64,000 bases of DNA from Sphingobacteriaceae bacterium (GTDB taxonomy: Bacteria > Bacteroidota > Bacteroidia > Sphingobacteriales > Sphingobacteriaceae), in assembly GCA_017745075.1 (NCBI GenBank), contig JAGIAD010000015.1, positions 28,240-92,239 on the forward strand, given 5' to 3'. Both the position numbers and the translations under genes were made by a program. A model generated the notes under the pieces. It saw nothing but the letters and a program-made list of their open reading frames with translations. It had not been told where the DNA came from and did not search any database. Of the stretch, positions 27,749 through 36,468 are shown one piece after another (within the stretch, counting starts at the first letter, position 1; every line of letters begins with the position of its first letter).

Positions 27749-28720
27749 ATGAAAAACTTTTCTTTACTATTTGCCATCATTGTTTTTGTTGTTTTGGCAT
27801 GCAATACTAAAAAGGCACCCGTTGAAACGGTAAGCCCGGCTCCTCCGCTTATAGAAACGGTAGATCCTGCAGATGCACCACCTAAAACCTGGAAAGAACA
27901 TTGGTTTGAACATGTTCAGTTGCTAAACAGGATATATTACGATACCAGCGTAGTGGTTTACTATGATGGAGATGTTAAATCTACCGTTATATGGCCTAAA
28001 ACCTACATGGCCGAAGCCTGGAACTATACTAAAAAGGTTTACGGAAAGTTTGGTGATGACAGCCGTTTGTTTGTAATTTATCATGCCGGTAAATATGGTG
28101 GTGGCCATCCAGGTACTTACCTCGATGCCGGTCATGATTACCGGAACGTAACCGATTGTGGTTCTAACGATTTAAACGCGTGGACTGCCGGAGCAGATAA
28201 CGATATCGATTTATCGACCCACGAGATTGGTCACATTGTAGAGGGCGCATCAAAGGGAGTAAAAGAATCTCCTGCTTTTGATATCTGGCACGATAGTAAA
28301 TGGATGGAAATTTATCAATATGACGTGTATCTCGGCTTAAACAGGCCTGCCGATGCACAACGTTGGTTGAACAAAATGATGACAACCACCGATAATTACC
28401 CACGGGCGGGTACGCAATGGTTTAAAAATTGGTTTTTACCCATTTATGAAAACTATGGAAAAACCAAAGTGTTAAACGGGTTTTTTACTTTATTGTCGCT
28501 ACATTTTCCTAAACAGGCCATTACAGTGCAAGGAAAGAGTTATCAGCAATATACAAGGAAAATGAACTTTGGTGAGTTCGTCCACTTTTGGAGCGGCGCA
28601 GCTAAAGCTGATCTGGCACCTCTGGCATTAACCGCCTTCGGGTCTAAAGATGAAAAAGGAGCTGATTGGGCGCCAATGCTTGCAAAAGCAAAAACTGATT
28701 TTACCAACCTTAACTACTAA
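27749..28720 (+). CDS. Putative zinc-dependent metalloprotease lipoprotein
   Basis: 323 residues. Lipobox with Cys at 18 (VFVVLACNTKK), then a proline-rich linker (VETVSPAPPLIETVDPADAPP). The zincin motif HEIGH is at residues 158-162 (DIDLSTHEIGHIVEGASKG), followed by aromatic-rich sequence (FDIWHDSKWMEIYQYDVYLG). No precise peptidase family was recognised; size and layout resemble secreted peptidases found with basic-secretory-protein genes. It is probably anchored at the outer membrane. Its place in a GH92 PUL suggests it cleaves the protein part of glycoproteins, which is inference. Confidence 0.75.
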   Translation: MKNFSLLFAIIVFVVLACNTKKAPVETVSPAPPLIETVDPADAPPKTWKEHWFEHVQLLNRIYYDTSVVVYYDGDVKSTVIWPKTYMAEAWNYTKKVYGKFGDDSRLFVIYHAGKYGGGHPGTYLDAGHDYRNVTDCGSNDLNAWTAGADNDIDLSTHEIGHIVEGASKGVKESPAFDIWHDSKWMEIYQYDVYLGLNRPADAQRWLNKMMTTTDNYPRAGTQWFKNWFLPIYENYGKTKVLNGFFTLLSLHFPKQAITVQGKSYQQYTRKMNFGEFVHFWSGAAKADLAPLALTAFGSKDEKGADWAPMLAKAKTDFTNLNY

Positions 28721-28733
28721 ATTTTAATTATCA

Positions 28734-28771
28734 GGAAAGATTCAGGCTTATTATGCCGAATCTTTCCTTTT
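28734..28771 (+). terminator. Rho-independent terminator after the zincin lipoprotein gene
   Basis: Stem GGAAAGATTC (28734-28743) / GAATCTTTCC (28758-28767), 10 bp, then a short T-run. It overlaps the ATG at 28753, which therefore is an unlikely start for the next gene. Confidence 0.8.
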
Positions 28772-28797
28772 TAATCATCAACACACAAATAAAACAA

Positions 28798-29775
28798 ATG
28801 ATCAAGAAATTTTTAATCTTCGCATTGGTATCCTGCTTGGTATTTTCTGCTTCTGCACAAAATAGGGAAAGAGGGTATAAGTTAACCATTAATGATCCAG
28901 ATAGTGCTGCAAATGCCATTATGGATGCCAAATTGAACGTCGCTTTTTTTAGCGTTTATCCAGGTTTTGCACAGGCAGATGGTTACCGTACGAAAAGAAA
29001 TGTGGTGCTCGATTTTGTAACCAACGAAACGCCAACCATTAAGGCTAAAGCCGGAGAAATCAAAGTAAATAGCGAATGGGTAAAAAATAAATCGCAAAAG
29101 AAAATAGAAAAAGAATTGTTTACCGCATTGGCTAAAAACTGGGTTTCTTACAGCAAAGAAAAACACAAAGGCTATACTTTAACCTTCATTAGTAAAGATC
29201 CGGACTTAGACCCTGTGGTTAGAAAGAACCTGATTAAAGCCTATTTTGAAATTTATCCTACTTTGGTTAAAACCTTTAACGAAAAATCTACCCATGATGT
29301 ACTTTTTGTGGTCGACACGGCATATAAGGCGGTTGCCGAAGCCAGTGGAAACCGGATTCTTTTCAGCGCGGGCTATATGAAAGCACATCCAACTGATATT
29401 GATGTGGTAACGCACGAAACCATGCACATTGTACAGGGTTATGGCTACAGCGCTGGCCCGGTTTGGTTAACTGAGGGCATTGCCGATTATGTGCGCTATA
29501 AATTCGGGGTAGATAATGTGGGTTCTAAATGGAGTTTGCCGGCTTATAATGAAAAGCAGAGCTATAAGAACAGCTACCGCATTACTGCACGTTTTTTCGC
29601 CTGGTTAGAGCAAAATGTTAAACCAGGTTTAATTGCTGCATTAGATCAGCAGTTAAGGGCGCATCAATATACCGAGCAATCGTGGACAGTTTTAACCGGT
29701 AAAACGGTCGATCAACTTTGGGAAGATTATGGTAAAGCCGCAGACAAAATAACGCTTACCTATAGCAGTAAATAA
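28798..29775 (+). CDS. Basic secretory protein (BSP)-family putative metallopeptidase, long copy
   Basis: 325 residues from ATG 28798, chosen because it opens directly into a signal peptide (MIKKFLIFALVSCLVFSASAQ) and because the earlier ATG lies in a terminator. The BSP domain covers about 126-310: YTLTFISKDPDLDPVVRKN, VLFVVDTAYKAVAEASG, the zincin motif HETMH at 206-210, and PVWLTEGIADYVRYKFGVDN. Residues 27-115 look like a second, degenerate copy of the first half of the same domain (DPDSAANAIMDAKLNVAFFSVYP; NVVLDFVTNETPTIKAKAGE) without a zinc motif. BSP proteins are secreted peptidase-like proteins first named in plants. It is probably periplasmic or exported, and its substrate is unknown. 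Confidence 0.85.
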   Translation: MIKKFLIFALVSCLVFSASAQNRERGYKLTINDPDSAANAIMDAKLNVAFFSVYPGFAQADGYRTKRNVVLDFVTNETPTIKAKAGEIKVNSEWVKNKSQKKIEKELFTALAKNWVSYSKEKHKGYTLTFISKDPDLDPVVRKNLIKAYFEIYPTLVKTFNEKSTHDVLFVVDTAYKAVAEASGNRILFSAGYMKAHPTDIDVVTHETMHIVQGYGYSAGPVWLTEGIADYVRYKFGVDNVGSKWSLPAYNEKQSYKNSYRITARFFAWLEQNVKPGLIAALDQQLRAHQYTEQSWTVLTGKTVDQLWEDYGKAADKITLTYSSK

Positions 29776-29847
29776 AATTTAATAACAGATAAAAGTAGAG
29801 GAATTTGTAAAAAATATAGTCACATAAGTAAAATTTTTGATCGTTTA

Positions 29848-29861
29848 GTAAAACGTTTTAC
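29848..29861. promoter_or_regulatory. LacI-family operator before the second BSP/GH92 operon
   Basis: GTAAAACGTTTTAC, a perfect 14-bp palindrome identical to the site at 17428. A -7-like TTATTTTG (29871-29878) follows 9 nt later. It lies 59 nt before the BSP2 start. Confidence 0.75.
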
Positions 29862-29919
29862 ATATTATATTTATTTTGCAGAACCAAAGGGACTAACCAA
29901 AGCCATAACTCTCAGATAA

Positions 29920-30591
29920 ATGAAAAAAATATTCAACATTTCGATTTGTGCAATGCTGATTTCGGCTTTTTCCGCACAGTTAAAAGCACAGGAAATTACC
30001 AAAAAAGGTGGCTACACCTTATCGTTCGAAAGCAATTTCGCAGCACTGGATCCACAGCTGAAAAAGCGTTTAATCAAAACCTTTTTTGAAGTTTATCCAA
30101 AACTGGCTAAAGAATATAATCCATCAACCATAAAAGAGGTGAAATTTTTTGTCGATACGGCGTACAAAGGCGTTGCAGCAACTGCCGATGGCAAAGTAAC
30201 TTTCAGCTCGCTGTGGATGGTTAAACACCCTGAAGATATTGACGTGGTAACCCACGAGGTAATGCACATTGTACAGGATTATGGTCGTAGCGTTGGGCCG
30301 GGTTGGTTAACCGAAGGCATCGCCGATTATGCCCGCTATAAATTTGGTGTCGATAATGCCGGTGCCAAATGGTCGCTGCCAGCTTTAAAGCCTGAGCATA
30401 GCTACAAAAACAGCTACCGCATTACAGCTGCTTTTTTTGCTTGGATAGAGAAAAGTGTAAAACCTGGTACCATTAAAACCGTTGATGCTTCATTAAGAGA
30501 TCATACCTATACCAAAGAAATCTGGGCTAAGTTAACCGGTAAAGATTTAGATGCACTTTGGGCAGATTATGTTAAAAATTCGCAAGTTTAA
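29920..30591 (+). CDS. Basic secretory protein (BSP)-family putative metallopeptidase, short copy
   Basis: 223 residues with a signal peptide (to about LKAQ, residue 24) and a single BSP domain. YTLSFESNFAALDPQLKKR is followed by VKFFVDTAYKGVAATADG, the zincin motif HEVMH at 112-116, and PGWLTEGIADYARYKFGVDN. It is closely similar to the C-terminal two thirds of the preceding protein but lacks its extra N-terminal half-domain. A LacI-type operator lies upstream and GH92 starts 41 nt downstream, so it heads the last PUL operon. A role in trimming glycoprotein backbones is inferred. Confidence 0.86.
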   Translation: MKKIFNISICAMLISAFSAQLKAQEITKKGGYTLSFESNFAALDPQLKKRLIKTFFEVYPKLAKEYNPSTIKEVKFFVDTAYKGVAATADGKVTFSSLWMVKHPEDIDVVTHEVMHIVQDYGRSVGPGWLTEGIADYARYKFGVDNAGAKWSLPALKPEHSYKNSYRITAAFFAWIEKSVKPGTIKTVDASLRDHTYTKEIWAKLTGKDLDALWADYVKNSQV

Positions 30592-30632
30592 CTAATAATT
30601 ACACACGCATATAAAAAACACAGATAAAACAA

Positions 30633-32921
30633 ATGAAACGACTATTTATCGCCTTATTGGGGCTTGCGGCAACAACCAGCTTCGCTCAAACCATTGGTAA
30701 GGTTACTGATCCGGTTGATTGGATAAATCCCCTGATGGGAACCGCATCCAAACCGGCATTATCAAACGGAAATACCTATCCGGCAATTGGTTTGCCTTGG
30801 GGAATGAACATGTGGACCCCACAAACCGGTAAAAGCGGTGATGGATGGGCTTATACATACGATGCTGATAAAATTCGCGGTTTTAAACAGACCCACCAGC
30901 CATCGCCATGGATGAACGATTATGGCGCTTTTTCCTTAATGCCCGGCACTGGTAAATTAAAATTTACCGATGACGAACGTGCAAGCTGGTTCAGCCATAA
31001 AGCAGAGGTTTCTAAACCTTACTATTACAGTGTTTATTTGGCCGACGCCGATGTAACAACCGAAATTACGCCAACTGAAAGAGCTGCACAGTTCAGGTTT
31101 ACTTTTCCTAAAACCGATAGCTCTTTTGTGGTAATTGATGCACAAAATCGTGGTTCTTACATTAAAATTATTCCTGCCGAAAGAAAGATTATCGGTTATA
31201 CTTCTAAGTACGCCCGTGGGCCACTACCTAAAAATTTCAAAAACTACTTTGTAATTTATTTTAACAAAGATTTCAAACTGACTAAAACCTGGGATGATAA
31301 AAAACTAAACGATAAGGATTTAGAGCTTACTGTTGACCACGCCGGTGCTGTTATTGGTTTCGCTACACAAAAAGGCGAGCAGGTAATTGCTAAAGTAGCT
31401 TCTTCGTTCATCAGTTTCGAACAAGCAGATTTAAACCTGAAAAGAGAACTGGCCAACGATGCATTCGAAGCTACAAAAGCAAAAGGCCGGGCTATCTGGA
31501 ACAAAACCTTAAGTAAAATCACCGTTGAGGGCGGTACCATCGATCAAACCCGTACATTCTACTCGGCTATGTACCGTACCCTGTTCTTCCCGAACAAGTT
31601 ATATGAAATCGATGCACAGAATAAGATTGTACACTGGAGCCCATACAATGGACTGGTGTTACCGGGTTATATGTTTGCCGGAACAGGTTTCTGGGATACC
31701 TTCAGGGCATTATACCCTTTCTTAAACCTGGTTTATCCTTCAATCAATAAAGAAATGCAGCAGGGCTTAATTAACGACTACAAAGAAGGTGGCTGGTTGC
31801 CTGAGTGGAGCAGTCCGGGTTATGCCAATATCATGGTGGGTAATAACTCTGCTTCAGTAGTTTCTGATGCATATATTAAAGGCATGCGCGGTTATGATAT
31901 CGAAACGTTATGGGAGGCGGTAAAACATGGCGCCAACAACGAAGGCCCTATGGAAGCCGTTGGCCGCGATGGTGTTAAATATTACAACGAATTAGGCTAT
32001 GTACCTTTCGATGTTAAAAAGAACGAAAATGCCGCTAAAACCCTTGAATATGCTTATGATGATTTTACCATTTATCAATTGGGAAGAGCATTAGGGAAAC
32101 CAGCATCTGAAATTGATATTTACAAGAAAAGGGCGATGAACTATAAAAACCTTTTCGATCCGGCTTCGGGCTTAATGCGTGGTAAAAACCAGGATGGAAC
32201 TTTCCAGAGCCCATTCAGTCCGTTTAAATGGGGTGGCGCATTTACCGAAGGTAACAGCTGGCACTATACCTGGTCGGTTTTCCAGGATATTGATGGTTTA
32301 GCAAAATTAATGGGCGGGCACCAGAAATTTGTAACCAAACTGGATTCCGTTTTCTCTATGCCTCCGGTGTTTGATGAAAGTGCTTATGGCGGTGTAATAC
32401 ACGAAATACGTGAAATGCAGATTGCGAACATGGGCCAGTATGCGCACGGAAATCAACCGATCCAGCACATGATTTACCTGTACAACTACGGTGGTGCGCC
32501 TTATAAAACACAATATTGGGTGCGCGAAACCATGAACAGGATGTATAAAGCAACACCAGACGGTTATTGTGGTGATGAGGATAACGGACAAACTTCTGCC
32601 TGGTATGTATTTTCGGCAATGGGTTTTTATCCGGTAACGCCGGCTACAGATCAGTATGTTTTAGGTGCTCCTTTGTTTAAAAAAGTAACCGTTACTTTAG
32701 AAAATGGCAAGCAGTTGGTTATCAATGCACCCGCAAACAGCGATAATAACCGTTACGTACAATCGTTGCAGATTAACGGTAAGCCGTATTCCAAAAACTG
32801 GATCAGCCATAGCGGTATTCAAAAAGGTGCGGTGTTAAACTTTAACATGACTGCTACACCAAATAAAACCCGTGGATCAAATCCTGCAGATTTCCCATAT
32901 TCATTATCAACAGAAAAGTAA
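30633..32921 (+). CDS. GH92 family alpha-mannosidase (second copy)
   Basis: 762 residues, signal peptide MKRLFIALLGLAATTSFAQ. Same landmarks as the first copy: SNGNTYPAIGLPWGMNMWTP, GYMFAGTGFWDTFRALYPFL, MGGHQKFVTKLDSVF, GGVIHEIREMQIANMGQYAH and, near 647, GDEDNGQTSAWYVFSAMGFY. Inverting exo-alpha-mannosidase activity is expected for the family. The two copies have diverged enough to suggest different linkages or different steps. It is transcribed with the BSP gene upstream and probably with the DUF1080 gene 75 nt downstream. Confidence 0.94.
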   Translation: MKRLFIALLGLAATTSFAQTIGKVTDPVDWINPLMGTASKPALSNGNTYPAIGLPWGMNMWTPQTGKSGDGWAYTYDADKIRGFKQTHQPSPWMNDYGAFSLMPGTGKLKFTDDERASWFSHKAEVSKPYYYSVYLADADVTTEITPTERAAQFRFTFPKTDSSFVVIDAQNRGSYIKIIPAERKIIGYTSKYARGPLPKNFKNYFVIYFNKDFKLTKTWDDKKLNDKDLELTVDHAGAVIGFATQKGEQVIAKVASSFISFEQADLNLKRELANDAFEATKAKGRAIWNKTLSKITVEGGTIDQTRTFYSAMYRTLFFPNKLYEIDAQNKIVHWSPYNGLVLPGYMFAGTGFWDTFRALYPFLNLVYPSINKEMQQGLINDYKEGGWLPEWSSPGYANIMVGNNSASVVSDAYIKGMRGYDIETLWEAVKHGANNEGPMEAVGRDGVKYYNELGYVPFDVKKNENAAKTLEYAYDDFTIYQLGRALGKPASEIDIYKKRAMNYKNLFDPASGLMRGKNQDGTFQSPFSPFKWGGAFTEGNSWHYTWSVFQDIDGLAKLMGGHQKFVTKLDSVFSMPPVFDESAYGGVIHEIREMQIANMGQYAHGNQPIQHMIYLYNYGGAPYKTQYWVRETMNRMYKATPDGYCGDEDNGQTSAWYVFSAMGFYPVTPATDQYVLGAPLFKKVTVTLENGKQLVINAPANSDNNRYVQSLQINGKPYSKNWISHSGIQKGAVLNFNMTATPNKTRGSNPADFPYSLSTEK

Positions 32922-32932
32922 TTAATTTCACC

Positions 32933-32966
32933 TTTCCATTGGGTAGTAAACGCTGCTCAATGGAAA
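32933..32966 (+). other. Intergenic hairpin between GH92 and the DUF1080 gene
   Basis: TTTCCATTG (32933-32941) / CAATGGAAA (32958-32966), a 9-bp stem with a 16-nt loop. No T-run follows, so it is more likely an mRNA processing or stability element than a terminator. Confidence 0.5.
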
Positions 32967-32996
32967 TAAAATACAGCCAGCCTTAATCAGGCACAA

Positions 32997-34421
32997 ATGA
33001 AACCAAATATTATGATACGAAACGTCTCAAAGACGGGTTTTACAGCCATGCTCTGGCTTTGTGGAACCATGCTGGCCTACAGTCAGCGCATTGAATTAAA
33101 AGATCTCTCTGCTTTCCGTAACCCTGGAAATTCCTGGTCGCTTGCCGGAAATGTTGTCGCCGATTTAAACAGTGAAAATGTTTTAAAAGTAACTAAAGGC
33201 GAAGGAATTCTGGTTAACCAGTCTTCTGCAAAAAAAGCCGGATCTGATTTACTTACCGTAAACGAATATGGTAACGTAGCAGTAGAACTTGATTATTTAA
33301 CTTCTAAAGGTGCAAATTCTGGCATTTATTTGCAAGGTAATTACGAAATCCAGATTGATGATGCCTGGGGATTGAGAAATGCATCCTCATCTAACAACGG
33401 TGGTATTTACCAACGCTGGGATGACAGCAAACCCGAAGCCGAAAAAGGTTTTGGTGGTGTAGCCCCGCGCCAGAATGTAAGTAAAGCACCTGGTTTATGG
33501 CAGCACATTAAAATTGTTTTCCAGGCCCCTAAATTTGATGTATCCGGAAAGAAAACCCAAAACGCTAAAGTAATCAGTATAGTGCTTAACGGTGTAACCA
33601 TTCACGAAAATGTAGAATTGTTTGGTGCAACCCGTGGTGCTGCAGGCGCCGAAAAAGCTACCGGACCATTGCGTTTACAAGGCGATCATGGTAGTGTTGC
33701 TTTTAGAAATATCGTAATTACGGCATTATCAGATATTCCTAAGTCAGACCAAAGAGGAGGCGCAGATCCGATCTATATCGAAGCGGCAAGCAATAACATG
33801 ATCAGAAGTTTTGTAGATGTACAGCCAGGCGTACGTTCGGTACATGCCATTTCGGTAGGCGGACCTGAAAAAACAGCTTATAGCTATGATTTGGATAACG
33901 GAACCTTATTGCAGGGCTGGCATGGCGATTTCATTGATGCAACCCCCATGTGGGATGGCCGTGGTAATGGTACCTCGCGTGCCTTGGGCAGCGTAACCCG
34001 TTTTACCCAAAAACCTGTTTTAGCCATTTCTAAACTGGCCAATGCACAAGATAAATGGGTAGCCGATACCGCTGGTACAGGTTTCCGTACAAAAGGATAT
34101 GTACTCGATAAACAGGAAAGGCCAACATTTAAATACAATATTTATGGTACCACGGTTACCGATGCAGTAAAAGTGATGGAAAACGGACAAGGTTTAACCA
34201 GAGAAATTACTATCGGCAATGCTTCAAAAGATTTGTATTTCCTTTTAGCTACTGCTTCAAATATCGAAGAAGTATCGAAAGGATTATACCTGGTTAATGA
34301 TAAATCTTATTACATCCAGCTGGCTGATGGCACTGCCAAACCGGTAATCAGGGATGTAGATGGCAAGAAAGAAATGGTTGTAGCCATTGGAAGTAAGTTA
34401 GATTATACCATTTTGTTTTAA
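32997..34421 (+). CDS. DUF1080 (3-keto-disaccharide hydrolase-type) domain secreted protein
   Basis: 474 residues with a signal region (TAMLWLCGTMLAYSQ). The N-terminal half resembles DUF1080: YGNVAVELDYLTSKGANSGIYLQGNYEIQIDDAWG, NGGIYQRWDDSKPEAEKGFG, APGLWQHIKIVFQAPKFD, GPLRLQGDHGSVAFRNIVI. The C-terminal half (about 255-474) has no recognised domain. DUF1080 is a laminarin-lectin/GH16-like fold; some members hydrolyse 3-keto-glycosides. The next gene starts 11 nt downstream and encodes a sugar-dehydrogenase-like cytochrome protein, so the two may act in one oxidative step on sugars. That pairing is inference. Confidence 0.85.
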   Translation: MKPNIMIRNVSKTGFTAMLWLCGTMLAYSQRIELKDLSAFRNPGNSWSLAGNVVADLNSENVLKVTKGEGILVNQSSAKKAGSDLLTVNEYGNVAVELDYLTSKGANSGIYLQGNYEIQIDDAWGLRNASSSNNGGIYQRWDDSKPEAEKGFGGVAPRQNVSKAPGLWQHIKIVFQAPKFDVSGKKTQNAKVISIVLNGVTIHENVELFGATRGAAGAEKATGPLRLQGDHGSVAFRNIVITALSDIPKSDQRGGADPIYIEAASNNMIRSFVDVQPGVRSVHAISVGGPEKTAYSYDLDNGTLLQGWHGDFIDATPMWDGRGNGTSRALGSVTRFTQKPVLAISKLANAQDKWVADTAGTGFRTKGYVLDKQERPTFKYNIYGTTVTDAVKVMENGQGLTREITIGNASKDLYFLLATASNIEEVSKGLYLVNDKSYYIQLADGTAKPVIRDVDGKKEMVVAIGSKLDYTILF

Positions 34422-34432
34422 TTGTGATAGTA

Positions 34433-36394
34433 ATGAGAAATACATTTAAGAAATTAGCAATACTGGCATTAAGTTTTAGCTTTACTACAGTTTTTGCACA
34501 GGAAACACCGAAAGAAGAAGATTTTTTCAAAATAAATAAAGTACGGGTACCCGAAGGACCTATTTTAGAGGTTGGCGGATTAATTACCTTACCTAATGGC
34601 GATTTAGCCCTCTCTACACGTAGGGGAGAAGTATTTATAGTAGAAAACCCAACCACAACCAAACCTTACTGGCGCAGATTTGCCTATGGCTTGCACGAAA
34701 TTTTGGGTATTGCCTATAAAAATGGTGCTATTTATGTAGCACAGCGTGGCGAGTTAACTAAACTGGTTGATAAAGACCAGGATGGCAAGGCCGATGTGTA
34801 CGAAACCGTATATGCATGGCCTTTAAGTGGTCACTACCATGAATACAGCTTCGGACCTAAATTAATGCCTGATGGCACTTTTATGGTTACTGCAAACGTT
34901 GCCTTCGGCGATGAAGAATGGTGGCGTGCAGAAAGCCGCGTACCCATGCGCGGTTGGGCCATGAACATTACCGAAGATGGTAAAATGAGCCCTTATGCTG
35001 CTGGTTTCCGTTCGCCTGCAGGTATTGGAGAAATAGACGGTAAGTTTTATTACACCGAAAACCAGGGCGACTGGGTAGGATCTGGTGGTTTATGGAAAGT
35101 AAACAAAGGCGATTTTATGGGACACCCTGCAAGTTTAAGGTGGACCAACCTGCCAAACTCTCCGGTTAAATTACAGTCTGATTTCTTTTATTCGCAAATA
35201 GACGAACGCAGAATTAAAAACGAGCAGGGAAGATACATTAAGCCTGAAAACAGGGTTAATGAAACCTTCAAAACCTTGTTCGATATGAAGAAGGTATTCC
35301 CTGAGTTACGTTTACCATCCGTTTGGTTACCTTATGGTATTTTAGGAATTTCTTCTGCTGAGCCTGTTAAAATTCCTGAAAATACGTTCGGGCCATTCGC
35401 TGGTCAGATTTTAGTTGGCGACCAGGGTATGAGTATCATCTCGAGGATCTTTATGGAAACCGTAAAAGGCGAAGAGCAAGGCGCTGCCTTCTTGTTCCGT
35501 AAAGGTTTCCGCTCAGGCGTGCTAAGGTTAGAGTGGGGTACCGATGGTTCTTTATTTGTTGGAGAAACCAACCGCGGTTGGGGATCAGCAGGTGATGCCA
35601 ACGAAGGTTTAGAAAGATTGGTTTACAACAATAAAACCCCTTTCGAAATGAAAGCAGTAAGGGCAATGCCTGATGGTTTCGAAATCGAATTCACCATGCC
35701 GGTAGATCGTAAATCGGCCGAAGATTTAGCTTCTTACAACGCAGAGAGTTTTATTTACAAATACCACCCGGTTTATGGCTCGCCACCGGTAAATACCGAG
35801 AAATTAAAAATTTTAGGTGTTAAAGTTTCTGCTGATGGATTGAAAGCAAGAATTATTGTGCAGAACCTGCGTCAATATTATATCCATACTTTAACTTTAG
35901 ATGGTATCCGTTCGCAGGATGATTTCTATTCGCTGATTCACCCGGTAGCTTATTATACCTTAAATCAGATTCCCGATGGAACCAAGCTTAGCATGAGCGA
36001 AGTGAGTACCAAAAACTCCGAAGCTACTCCGGCTAAACCTGCGCCAGCAAAAAAAACAACAGCGCCTAAAACAGCTGCTGTAAAAACAGGCGAAACCAAA
36101 GCACCTGCAACTGCTGCTGCTACTGCGACAACAAAAGCACCAACATTTAAGGAAGTTGAGGGTTTGTTAACTAAAAATACTTGTCTGGCTTGCCACAATC
36201 CAACTAAAAGGCAAATTGGTCCGCCGTTTGCAGAAATTGCGAAACGTAAATATTCGCCTGAGAAGATATTTCAGCTGATCCATAACCCTCAACCACAAAA
36301 CTGGCCGGGTTACTCCACTGAGATGCCTCCAATGCCTCAGGTAACCAAGGTAGAAGCATATAAAATTGCCAGCTGGATTAATTCTTTAAAATAA
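34433..36394 (+). CDS. PQQ/sorbosone dehydrogenase-like protein with C-terminal cytochrome c domain
   Basis: 653 residues from ATG 34433. A GTG at 34424 is also in frame but adds only three residues ahead of the signal peptide (NTFKKLAILALSFSFTTVFA). Residues about 40-410 look like a beta-propeller of the sugar/sorbosone dehydrogenase type (GGLITLPNGDLALSTRRGEV, LHEILGIAYKNGAIYVAQRG, AAGFRSPAGIGEIDGKFYYT, GTDGSLFVGETNRGWG). A Pro/Ala/Lys/Thr-rich linker lies at about 525-572. A cytochrome c domain follows with CLACH at 584-588 and candidate axial Met in EMPPMPQ. Such proteins pass electrons from periplasmic sugar oxidation to the respiratory chain. Whether PQQ is the cofactor is not certain. 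Confidence 0.85.
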   Translation: MRNTFKKLAILALSFSFTTVFAQETPKEEDFFKINKVRVPEGPILEVGGLITLPNGDLALSTRRGEVFIVENPTTTKPYWRRFAYGLHEILGIAYKNGAIYVAQRGELTKLVDKDQDGKADVYETVYAWPLSGHYHEYSFGPKLMPDGTFMVTANVAFGDEEWWRAESRVPMRGWAMNITEDGKMSPYAAGFRSPAGIGEIDGKFYYTENQGDWVGSGGLWKVNKGDFMGHPASLRWTNLPNSPVKLQSDFFYSQIDERRIKNEQGRYIKPENRVNETFKTLFDMKKVFPELRLPSVWLPYGILGISSAEPVKIPENTFGPFAGQILVGDQGMSIISRIFMETVKGEEQGAAFLFRKGFRSGVLRLEWGTDGSLFVGETNRGWGSAGDANEGLERLVYNNKTPFEMKAVRAMPDGFEIEFTMPVDRKSAEDLASYNAESFIYKYHPVYGSPPVNTEKLKILGVKVSADGLKARIIVQNLRQYYIHTLTLDGIRSQDDFYSLIHPVAYYTLNQIPDGTKLSMSEVSTKNSEATPAKPAPAKKTTAPKTAAVKTGETKAPATAAATATTKAPTFKEVEGLLTKNTCLACHNPTKRQIGPPFAEIAKRKYSPEKIFQLIHNPQPQNWPGYSTEMPPMPQVTKVEAYKIASWINSLK

Positions 36395-36412
36395 ATAAGT
36401 TGATTGTTAGTG

Positions 36413-36443
36413 AACGGTTGGTAGAAATGCCAGCCGTTTTTTT
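36413..36443 (+). terminator. Rho-independent terminator closing the PUL
   Basis: Stem AACGGTTGG (36413-36421) / CCAGCCGTT (36430-36438) with one G-T pair, then seven T. Confidence 0.88.
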
Positions 36444-36468
36444 ATGGCAGAAATTTTAATGGAACTGA

